Shown: positions 33,301 to 45,223 of the stretch, in pieces | How the letters are laid out: every line of letters starts with the position of its first letter | Position numbering within the stretch: the first letter of the stretch is position 1 | Assembly: GCA_019649035.1 (NCBI GenBank) | Contig: BMAT01013534.1 | Span: 83,962 to 147,961, forward strand | Length of the DNA stretch: 64,000 nt | Origin: Elysia marginata | Taxonomy: Eukaryota; Mollusca; Gastropoda; Plakobranchidae | Direction of reading: 5' to 3' | The notes under the pieces: generated by a model | What the model saw: only the letters and a program-made list of their open reading frames with translations | What the model was told of the DNA's origin: nothing | The model's database searches: none | Position numbers and translations under genes: made by a program

Positions 33301-35570
33301 AAGAAATGTATAAAGAAAAGTTGATCATACAAATATTTTTCAGAAGAGGCTATCCTTTTTCTCGTGTCTGTGATCCAAGAATACAAATTTTTTCCCTCGG
33401 TATTAAGTTTTTTTAGAATCCTCAATAACGGAGAAATAGAATTTGATAAAAATCATTAGTTTTGGTCTATTTCTACTCGTAGCCTTGACTTTCCGACATG
33501 CATAATTATGCAAAATTCTAATTTTACTTTAGATGTATAAAATCATTTTGTGAGACTACGTTTCACTTACAGAATTGGTTAGTTAGTTATGAATACCTTT
33601 ATTGTTATTCACATATGGCAGACATTGGCCAAAACTACTCTTCAACGAATAGAAAAACAAAAGACGCGACGGCTAGAAAAAAAACAATAGACGGACAAGT
33701 AGAGGATCAGGGGTTCGAACCCTTTTTACATGGTGTTTCTGACCTAAATCTACGTCACAAATTGTGAAATCGACGTCACAACTTGAGAAACACAATCTTT
33801 ACCGCAGAATTTCTTCTTGCAGATTAGACATCCTTTTATGTAGCGCGATAGAACAAAAGTATTACGCAGTTTAAATGAAACGATCATAGAGCACTTTTGA
33901 TGCACGATTCCGCACCAATAGGTAGATTAAGGTCAGAGCCATTAGATAAAAAATAGAGAGGTAATGTTGCAGCGGGTGATAGCAGACAGAGCTTTCGATT
34001 CGAAAAGCATCGTACCAAATTAGTAGCCTAAAAGATTCTGCTGTTTTGAGTGTGTGTAGTTAAAAAGGGGGGGGGTATAATCCCACTATCCCACCTCTCT
34101 TTTCATGGGACTAAGAGTGGCCGTAGGTACTGTAAAACTATTGGCCTACTAGCAAAGAAAACATTTGTTATTGTTAAGTTCTCTCAAGCTATACTTCGCC
34201 AAAGTTTGAAATACAACGTATGCTGACTACTCCTTGAATTTGAGTTTGTGCTTCGCAGCTGAGGTCATAACTGTTTTAATGTCAGCTAGTATTTTTATTT
34301 GCTGCTTGTTTCTTGATTGAATGATTTAGGGGTGGCTTTATTACCCTTCGGTTTTACAGTCAAACCGCAAACTTACCATGCAGATTAGCTAGCATCAACG
34401 TTTTAAGTGGGTCTTGATAAATATGCAGTATTGTAATTTTAGATGAAAGATTTTCGCTACCTACATCTTTTTTTTTAGAGCGGTGATCCTCACATTAGCT
34501 TTATCCCTAATGGAACTTCACAAAGTGGACAGAATGATTGATTACGCTCCAGTGAGATCAATATTTTTAATCAAGTTCTCAGCCAAATAAATCGTGAAAA
34601 ATTGGCGAGTATAGGAAGCGTAAGAAATATCAAAGACTAATGTGAAGAAAGTCCTTGTTAACATCGAATGAGAGAATTGGGTACAACTTAACATCAAAGG
34701 TTGGTGTCGTGTCCAGTGAAATTCCGAAAACCGTCGCAACCGAGTCAGATAAAAGGCCTACCATTTTTAGTTTAGATCAATTTCGTGCAAAATGTCGCTA
34801 GAACGCATTAAATCTAAAAAAAAACCCAGTCAATTTATTGACATCGCAAGTAAAACAACTAAATTTGAACACTTCCTTGACTGTTTGGCACCTGTAACAA
34901 AAGCAATAGCCCAAAATCCAACCAAAACATGTAATATGCAGCACAACAGTAACAGCAGCAACAACAACAACTATCTTAAAAGAATTACTACAAGTAATAT
35001 GCATATACACTATATATTGAAAAAATGTATTTTTAAAGGTTGTAATTGATGTCTTGTTTTTGTTTTACCTCGTTGTAGATGATGCGCTAAACAAAGGGAT
35101 TCAGAAATAGACAAACAGCAAACAAGAAGAGAGCCATCTTGTCCGAGTTTAACATTTATTGCGTTGGAACAATCAGTAAGGGGTTCATTTCTTTAAGATT
35201 TATTTAGAAAAAAAACAAGGCAGCGTTATCTTTTTTACTTTTTTCTCTCGTGGCCTTTCATTCTAAATAAAACTACAAAATTCAATACCGAGTACATGCG
35301 TGATCTTAGAGATCAGATTTAAATTTTTGAAAAGACATCTATCTCATACATACAACTTTGTTTTGTTTATCATGCGGTTCAATTATTCAACTATTTTGAT
35401 ACTATAGCAATCCCATACAGCACATTTTCATTTCAATTTTCACAAAGCAAAACATATCTATTGATTAAGTAAACTCTAAAATATTCATATATCAATGGTG
35501 CATTTTGATCATGCTCAAATAAGAAGTATTAATCTGTTTTCAAATTCGTTATAAAACATTAAAATTCTTG
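27310..35570. other. Intergenic region between the channel and synthetase genes
   Basis: 8.3 kb of AT-rich DNA. I see no exon with protein-family motifs on either strand. It contains a poly-T run and a 527-bp assembly gap at 32121-32647 followed by (AGT)n. Short open frames are scattered and lack support. Confidence 0.55.
32101..32680. repeat. Poly-T / gap / (AGT)n low-complexity block
   Basis: A T-rich run precedes N at 32121-32647, and AGT triplets follow it. The assembly failure probably reflects repeat content. Confidence 0.85.
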
Positions 35571-35576
35571 TTTATT
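35571..35576 (-). terminator. Candidate polyadenylation signal of the synthetase gene
   Basis: Minus-strand AATAAA, 72 bases after the TAG stop at 35648. This is a plausible 3' UTR length but unsupported by transcript data. Confidence 0.35.
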
Positions 35577-35647
35577 AGGGTATTTACTAATCGCAGGGCT
35601 AAGCATCCTCGCTTCGTACTTAGAGCGACAAGTGGATCCAGATCTAT

Positions 35648-35878
35648 CTAGCTATCTATATTGTCAGTACCACTGATGACTGCAGCTGTTGTGTGGGCGA
35701 GCGTGTGCTTGTCCACCTCTTTGCCCAGCATGGGGAAGTCCGTGAAGAAGAACACGTAGGTGGGCATGTGAGGGTTGTCGTCCTCGTCTGCGGTGCCGCC
35801 CAACATGTAGCGACAGAACTCCTTCACTCGCTCGATCGTCACCGAGTCCTGGCTCCTTGGAATCACGCATGCGCACAT
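35648..35878 (-). CDS. Synthetase exon 10: C-terminal lid and stop
   Basis: Acceptor GTTTTCAG, phase 0. It encodes MCACVIPRSQDSVTIERVKE, FCRYMLGG, YVFFFTDFPMLGKEVDKHTL and a short tail ending TAG. The GK in FPMLGKEVDK is where ANL enzymes carry their C-terminal catalytic lysine. Confidence 0.9.
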   Translation of the reverse strand: MCACVIPRSQDSVTIERVKEFCRYMLGGTADEDDNPHMPTYVFFFTDFPMLGKEVDKHTLAHTTAAVISGTDNIDS

Positions 35879-38540
35879 CTGAAAACGGGATATAAATACA
35901 CAAGATACTGGCGATCAAAAAGAATTATGAAGACAACCGATAAACTAAATTATTGCTTACAATCATGTTGCGTCCCATTTTCATACGGTTTATAACATTA
36001 CTGGTTTGGAATATTAAATTTGACAGTGAAATTTTAAGTACCAGCCCAACTCTTATATTTCTATGAGCATGAAGAAAATGTCACAGTACTTCTAAAGTAA
36101 TTATTAAATTTTGCTCATGGCGTTTGCATATTGTTCATTATTGAGTACATTCATGTGTATTTTAACCTTAACCTGGTTTGAAACTTAAAAACTTGAAAAT
36201 TGAAACGCGAAATTGAAATGCTACTGAGATCCAAGTTTATTGGCCACAGTGGCCTAGTTATCATGCTGGCACATTGTTTTGGGTATCCACCTGCACAACA
36301 AAGGCAAAAGAGACAGCAGATGACATAAAATAGTGATAACCTTAATCAGTTGCAAAGGGTATGTTTGTTTTTAAAAATGAAACGGATTTAGGGACGACCT
36401 TGATGTGACGTCTCTTATCGCATACACTCTAAGAAATTAGTGAAGTTGAGCTGTTACCTGGATGACACCTTTGTCATCTCTTATGGACACAATGGAAACC
36501 TTCCAGATGCCAGGACATTGGTTCACCTTCTCCTCAATGTCCCGCGGGAAAATAGCCGTGTCTCCTCGTATAATGGCCTGGGACTTCCTTCCCAAAACAA
36601 ACAGCATGTCTGGAATGGTTGACACAATCTCAAGTATGATTATTTAATGCAACTTCTCATAGCGTCTTAGAATATTGTCGTGAATTTTTAATTTGCAGAA
36701 ATAAATTATTTTATTTTTATGTCGACTCCTCTTGTTACATGTGTCTAGGGAACAGAGAGAATAATACTGCGTTCAGGAAACAACCAATTTGTGCGCTCTA
36801 TTATTATAACGCGCGTTGAAAGCACTGAAGGTGAATTTCGAGGTCTGTTCTATAAATAAATATCTTTTGTTATATGTTAAGAACCACAAAACATGGCATC
36901 AACAAATTTGGACCCAAGTACCTTCGTTGTGTCAGATACTCAACAAAGTCACCACTTTATTTCAAACATTTCAGCCACAGACGCAGCCAGCTGTCAGATT
37001 ATGCTCCGAATGTCGCTTCGTTCAGCAAAACGTTTCTTGCTAAATCAAACTTTGTTTTTTTTATAAAAAAAAAAAACGTCTTCCAAAAACGTATCTTTGT
37101 GCTGGGAAAAAGAAAAAAGTTATCTGGTGCCAGATCAGAAAGTATTTATGATGATCCAATTATTTCAAGCTGCATGCGTGCAAAAGGTTCTCACCATTCT
37201 TGTTGAGTGTACTCGACGTTGCCCTAAAAATTAACAACTACGTCAGTAGGGTTAAACTTAAAGCACCTTTTCCAAATTAAGGGTGCCAGTTTGTCTACTT
37301 GACTATAATTGCAATAGTTTGCAATAGCAATCAATTCTCTTGACATGCTGTCGCTACACTCCCAGGTCTCGAAACATCCTAAACACAGGTTCTCCCTTCC
37401 TTAAATCCTACCTTCCAACTATATTAAGGATTATGATCCCCTATTGCCGAGAATAGATTTTGGTCGATAGCTCAAGGTTTTTATCCAAAAGAAACAAAAA
37501 CTTTATAAATATTCGGATATATCTGGGACCGATTATCTCAAATTTAAGACATCGATCTTACTGGGAAAAGTCGTGTCACCGAATGTCAACAAACAACTCT
37601 AAATTCATATCCTTCCAATTTAGTGTTTTGAAAATGTTATGCTAGTTTTTCTAAAAGGTAATCTTTACTTGTTTACAGTTTCAGATATATCGATTTCTAG
37701 CTGTAGATTTTATAGAGACAAGAAAGCTATTTATAAAACAGACCTCGTAACAAAATAAAAAGGAATAACTAACAAGATTTAAAGAGGCAAAGAAAGGAAG
37801 AAAGAATATTCAATTTTGGCAGTTAAATAACAATGCCCTTCATCTTTGCATGACCCTCAAAACTAATTACATCGCATTTCAAGGAATATTATGTAGCTTA
37901 TCTGACAGTTGAGGCGCAGCAATAAGAAGCAGTGAAAACTTTAAGAAAAAGATAGAAAAAGACGAAAAGCAAGATGGGCGAGAAAATAGTGATGTTTACG
38001 ATGCTAATGGTTTTCTATTGCTGCGGAGATGATGGTAATGATGCCAGTGAAAAAGAGGAAGAAGACAGCTGCGGTCAAGGTGTTACTGATGATGATGACG
38101 ACAATGATAGCGATAGACGTCGTGACAGTGATAGTGGTGGTGGCGGTAGAACTAAAGTGAGGTTGTAAGAACTGGCGATGTTGACACAAAGTTGTGCGAT
38201 GGTACAGTACGAACCATGGAATGGGCTGTTGCTTTGGCTATCGTAAAAGCCAAGATCTCCAGTTTTGAGGTATCCATCAGCACCGACGGCAGACTGAGTC
38301 AGGGCATTATCGTTATAATATTGCTTGCAAACTAGTTTTCCGCGTAGGACAATCTCTCCGACCTAAAACAAAAAAACCCAGAAAGGTCAAATTCTAAACC
38401 ATCGAGAGAGGTGTATTTTAACTATTAAATTTCAGCAGGACTGTTGACAGCTTTCTGTAGGCCGTCTAGGGAACTTACTCATTGCAGAACCAAAACCTAG
38501 CATAGTCTGTGTTCCTTCCTGACCCCTTTCTCTCTCTCCC

Positions 38541-38603
<63 letters not shown>

Positions 38604-41354
38604 AAAGGCTATAGTTTCTTATTGTGCACCTTACAAGTTTTGACGGCTCTGGCGCCATGAATGTCCAGTTTTGTTCTGTGTGGATCAGATAGTTAAAAGG
38701 CAAGTAGAGCAAGAGTTTCTTATTGCGCACCTTAGAAGGTTTGACGGCTCCGGCGCCATGAATGTCCAGTTTTGTTCTATGTGGATCAGATAGTTCGCCC
38801 ACACAGCCCTGAGAGAAGCGGTTTTTGGTCTCCTTGGTGACCACAAGCCGTGACACCAGGCCAGCCTCTGGTTTGGGAGCAGATAGATACAACAATGGTC
38901 TAATTAGAAATCGATCACAATACAATTGGTTAGATACGTATTTTAATGATGTGTATAATTGAGAAAGGGGACTACATCTTACTTCTTACTTCTTTACTCC
39001 GAAAATTCGTCTGCTCAGGTACAAATGTAAGTCTTATATTGGGAATGATAACTTCATTCAATTAGCAAAAACCTCACATGAAAGTATGGTATAATCTCTA
39101 CCTGTGTTATATCATTAAATAAGATCCAATGTGTATACTGGTTTTATTAACTATTCTGGGGGAATTATCATTGTTTATATTTATTTGTGTTTTCCTTATA
39201 TCGATCTTTATATGTGTTAGAGTTTCCGACATCCAAAAGATTAGTTGCAATGCAGGAATAACCTTTATTTTTAGCAAAAATTGTGACAACAGTGTTAATT
39301 TATACGTGAATTATCATCGAGATAAGTAGACGTCTTATATCGGTATACATACTTTAAGGCCATTATCATAAAGCGTCATCAACAAACCACGCTAAAAAAA
39401 AATAAAAACCAATAGAAAAAAGTCGTACAACAAACTATGGCAAACTGAACGCGGACGACAGGGAAAACGTTAGGAGAATCACCAATAACAGAGTAGCAGT
39501 TGATAACGGAGGTGGTCACTTCTCCTATAGCATCCATGACAGGCGGCTTCACATGGCCACTGGTTGTGATGATTCTCAGTAGCCAGTGCCCCTTGGGCAA
39601 GTCCTCGCAGTGGGACGCCAGCATCACGATCATGGGAGGCTCCAGGCTGGCCGCCGTACACATCTCTTGCTCCAGCACATTCCAGGTCTGGCCAGTGGGT
39701 GCGGAAGTTTTAACGGTAAGTGCCACCCAAATAGACTAAAAATGTTACACAATATGGGACCTGCATACTCGATTGATGTTTGGTACACTTATCAAGTTGG
39801 CGCCCAAAAGGAGAAAACGATATGGACCTTACAAATCAACCATATCCCCAATGATTGTTAGTGTGACAGGCGTCATATTGGAAAGCAAAGGACTAATTTT
39901 TAAAAGGTTTGCATTGCACTGTCTTGATAAGTACACAATTATTCTAAATTGATAAATATTAAATTCTATTGTCTACTCCAACCATCTTGACCTTCAGATT
40001 ACCGTTTCTACTATAAAAATGGCCTATAATGTCATACTGGCATCCTGTATTCACGGCCATAAAGTTGCAAACAGTAGACTCTATAGTCAAGTGTTGTCAT
40101 GTGCAACAGCGTTAATTTTTGTCAAGCATAATCATTGTCATGTCATACTTGGTCTCCGCAACCACTTTTACGTGCATTTTCTCTGCTTGATATCGTTGAT
40201 TTTCATAAGTTAAAAGAACCGTCTTAAATTGTCAAGCTAATCTTAGTACCTAATCCTCTTTGAATGTTTGCCTAATTCCTTCATACTTTGTTCCAGCTCA
40301 TGTAAGCGACATTATGACATCGTCGTGACGAAAATGCATTTCAAAGTAAGCAAAATTCAATTCATAATACAGAGAATTACAGTTGTATTTTGTAAAAAAA
40401 ATATTCATGGTCAGTACTCAATGTACTTTCTAGAAACATTTAACACCACTCTGTTTACTTCCAAATAATAATTAAACACATGAAGATATTTCTTCTTTTT
40501 GTTGGGGATATTATTGTCTGGCATAGTAGGCTACTATAATTATGGGCATAATAAAGTCTCGCTCTATTTAAACAGGTGCCGTGTCATTTTGAAAAATCTT
40601 CAAGGGAATGTGTCAATAGGAAATTCATACCCAGATGCCGATACTGAGAATAAAATAATTTTGCAGTGCTGTCCTGACTGCATTGAGCACCGTACAAGAA
40701 TAGTGTATAAAATTATATCGTAGTTGTAAAACATTTTTTTCTTTAAATCTGAATTTGGTAAATTTTTATAAGGATTTAATATTAATTTTACCCAAGTATA
40801 CTGAAAAATATAAAGACATACTTTGTAACGAAATCTAGGGCTGCCCAAGTCAAGCACATATCCACGACCCATAAACTTCCCTTCGTTTTTAATAGGGCTG
40901 AAGAGACTAAAGCTAATAGAAAACACTTATTTTCTCAAATCATTCTCAAAATGGACTTAACCAATTTTTTTTTTTTTTTTAAAAAGACAGAATGTATGAC
41001 ATTGTAGTTGCACGAACCTCTCGCACCACTCTCTGTGCCGGGCAGTTATGCAGTGTGGTTTTCACCATGGTGAAGCCAGTCGTTATGTAGCACAGGGTAA
41101 ACCCCGATGTCCAGCTGACCGGCCAATCACAGTAGACCACATCGTCCTTGGTGAGCTGAAGCATCTCTTGAGCGCGTTGAGCCAGTTGGATGACAGCGAT
41201 GTGCGTACGCAGGACCATCTTGTAGATGCCTTAGATGAACAGTAGCAAGAAAACTAGTACATAACTCTATAAGATTTCGTGAATAGAGAATAAATCCTTG
41301 CAAGTAATTCCAATTAGATGGGTATTGTTTTCTACTCGTGCTGAATTCATTGTT

Positions 41355-41431
<77 letters not shown>

Positions 41432-41552
41432 GGTAGTGGTGGTAGTGTTGATGAGGATTGTAACAATTATTATCACTATAACAATTATCATGATTATCGT
41501 TATTTTTTTATTATTGTTATCATTATTCTTATTATGATCATCATTATTATTA

Positions 41553-41602
<50 letters not shown>

Positions 41603-44600
41603 AAGGCAACATACAGAAGCAAAGAGTTTCAAGCTGTTGAGAAAATTGTTGTAAGTCAACATCAATATTTGAGAAAGTGATTTCATCACTCAATACAATA
41701 AGATTCGGTAAGGAAACTTCCTGTATTGAGGGTCCTAACGCTGTGAGATTTAGCAAAAGAATATTTGCATTGTGCACTCTCAGTTATACACACACTCTCA
41801 CCTTCTGCCACAGTTCTGCGGATGAAAATGACAGCCGGGTCGTACGAGTTGACAATCTCAACAAATGTTGCTCCATGCTGATCTATCAGATCGAAGCAAG
41901 ATTTTTCCCCCAAAGCTTGCTCGCCCTTTAGCTGCATACAGGAGTAGAAAAAAAGACTATCTTTTAATGGGAAAATGAAATGGTGATGATACAGGATACT
42001 TTAAAGTGGAAAACGTATAAACGTAAGTACTTCATAATCTTTTGTTTTTCAAGCTCCGTTACGTTGAAACTGTATCGATGTGGCTTCGATTACTTTTGCT
42101 AAAATGGTTTCAAAGATGTAGGTAGCAGTAGCGCTGACCTATTCTTTGTGAATGAAATAAAAATGATACCCCCTGTCAGCTTCTCACTTACAATAATTAA
42201 TAACAGTTTGAACTATTGTTCTAATTTCGATATGGTATCATTTGCATGCATCTTCATTCTTCACCGCTGTCTATGTTTCCATTCCTCGAAGGTATAACTA
42301 TAAGTATGACATGTCTATTCCTCCATTCAGCTTCCTCTCATCTACCTCGAAACTGCTGCTGATACTGGAACAATTTAAAAAGTTTCCCAACCTTCATAAG
42401 ATGCTGCATGCGGAACTTGAATATTTTTTCCAGTCCAGGCAATTCTTTTAGTGTCGCCCTCTCGATGTCAGCATAGCTGTTTTCCACATCATGGGCCACC
42501 TGTGTTTGAAATCATCAGAACCAGTATTTCATTTTATATTCCATTTCCGATTCTAAAAAGGGTGGGGTTGTTGACTTCGATACATTCATTTGTAATTTTC
42601 ATAGTAAAAATTTATAACCTTTATGAATAACTTCTTTCCGGTTTAGAAATTGAATAAAGAAAATTTCAGAATGCGACACCAAAAAAACCAAAACTCGTTT
42701 AACTTTCTTAGACCTTTCATGCATTTCCTGGGGGTGGGGGGTGTTGTTTTTTGTTGTTGTTGTTGTTGTTGTTCTTTCTTTTTTTTCTTTTTTGGAGGGG
42801 GTGGTCGATGTTATTTTTTTTTCAACAGAATAATTATAGTCAAGTTTTTTTTTCTAAATTCACATTAGTATGGATTGTTTTAGATTACGCCTTCATCAAA
42901 TATTTGTTTTCTTTGAACACAATCAATGCCAGTTATATAACGCACTTGCAAATTTAAGCTAACATCCCTCTCACCATTTTCCATGCCATCGAGGACTCAT
43001 CATTAGGATCTACTACCAGGTGCTTCACATTTGCTTTCTGCAACGGCACCCAGAAACGCTGACCCTCATCCACAATACACAGGCCGTCCATCAGCACCGC
43101 TCCTGACAACATTAATATTGTGGGGCGCGTCATTTCTGTCTGGGTTTAGTTAACTTACGTTTCTGGTGTTTTGTTGTTGTTGTTTGTTTTTTTGTTTGGG
43201 GACNNNNNNNNNNNNNNNNNNNNNNNNNNNNNNNNNNNNNNNNNNNNNNNNNNNNNNNNNNNNNNNNNNNNNNNNNNNNNNCAATGATGAACAGTTATTT
43301 CTTACTTATGTATTTTATCAAAAATGAAAGCCTTACAAACATTATAAAACAACAATGTTAAATCATCTTAAAATAAAATAGCAAGATATTTATTAAAACT
43401 ATTTACTCACAGAAATGTTCAATACCCAGTAGTACCAGTATGCAAAATGTATTCATTATAAAAGTTGTATGCAGCATTGATCATTTCAAAAATATGTTTT
43501 TCCTTCGATGACAAACTCATTTTTGGTGAAGAAAATATTAATAATTATTATGACTATTGACTTCTATTGAAATAGTTCCTTGCACACCTTCATAACACAC
43601 ATAAAAAAGTCATTTTACCTTCAAACAAAAGTGAACACTGGTCTTCATTTAGTTATATATATATGATAGTGGAATGTCTTTAGTAATGAAATATCTGACT
43701 AAAGGAAGTGCAATTAGTGCTCATGTGATATATAAAATAGCAGGAACAGTAAAACTAGTGTGTGTAAGGAACCTTTTACATTGTTACTCACAGAAATGTT
43801 CAATAACCTGTAGTATCAGTATGTAAAATGTATTCATTACAAGTTTTCTGCAGTATGTATCACTTTAAAAAAATATGTTTTCCACTTGATGGTGAACTCA
43901 TTTTGATAATGAAAACATCTGGTTGACATCAACTTCCTTGGACACCCCCCTCCCCCTGTCAACTTATGTGAACTATTGACTGACCCCCCCCCCCTCCCCC
44001 CTTTTGGTTGACGTCAATTGTGAACGGTCCCTTGCTTGTTTTGTTGTTGTTGCTTGTTTTTTTTGTTGTTGTTGTTTGTGCGTGTGTGTCCTCTCGTTGA
44101 TTCCAGACTTAGATGGATAAAAGTTTCTAATACTTCAAGGAATTATATAAATTAGGAATTCTTATGAACTCACCGATGGTGTTTCTTGTGATTTAAATTT
44201 AGATCTTTAATTCTCTACAATACATAGAAAAGAAAGTCCCTGTAGAATAAGAAAACAACCCAACAAACGAGGAGGAAACAGATGCAAGCAAGGACGACAT
44301 CCTTACACAAACGAACGAGAAAAGGAATGAACAAGAAATAGGAAAGTAACATGGTTTCACCCGCCATACAGCAAAAATGTAACAACTAATATCGACAAAT
44401 TCTTTTTTTCCACTATAAACCAATCGCTTTCCCAAAAACACAAGCTGCACATAATAATGGGGAAAATACGATCAAAACTTAGCTGCAGTTGTATGACCAA
44501 AATAAAACAAGCCATTGATAATAACAACAAGGCAACCCTCAAAAACACTAGAGAATGTGATACTACTATAAACAATAGAATGTGCAACTGCAGAAACAAA

Positions 44601-45179
44601 ACTATATGTCCTTCAAAGGTAACTTCTTGCAAACGGGTGTGATTTATCAAGCAACCGCCACACTAGAAACCAACTAAGAAACAAACACATCTATAGAGAT
44701 AACAGATAAATTAATTTAAAACTAGATATACCATCACTGTTCCAGCTTCCGTCTAGAGCATAAGCAATTTACAACCCTTAATGGGCACATTTGTGATGCA
44801 AAGAACGCAGTCGTAAATAACAACATATCATGGGAAATATTAGAAAATGCACTCCCATACTCTTTGAAGACAAAAAGATGCAACCTATGCCTTGCAGAAA
44901 AGTAAGCAACTTTATCTGAGAGACCTAGCCTAAACAAACGAAAGGAAATTATTTCCTCACATTGTATGCACCGTAGGAAACATTTACTTTAACAGAAGGA
45001 CAACAATCAAGACAGAGCAAAAACGAAATACTTGCCTGAAGAGTGTGCGGCGACGACGGCCGCACACGAAACATGTATGTAGCAAGACGAAAATGATGTA
45101 AGTCATATTAATAGATAACCACTCCGTTTTATTTAAAAGCCTGGAGCACTTTTTATATGTTTTCTTATACGGATAACAC

Positions 45180-45223
<44 letters not shown>

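Noticed and set aside
37974-38168. Acidic 64-codon plus-strand frame (DDDDDND)
   Set aside because: GAT/GAC triplet low complexity within synthetase intron 8, antisense to the gene.
40600-40926. 108-codon minus-strand frame between synthetase exons 5 and 6
   Set aside because: Exon 5 joins exon 6 directly in phase 0 and the family alignment leaves no room for it.
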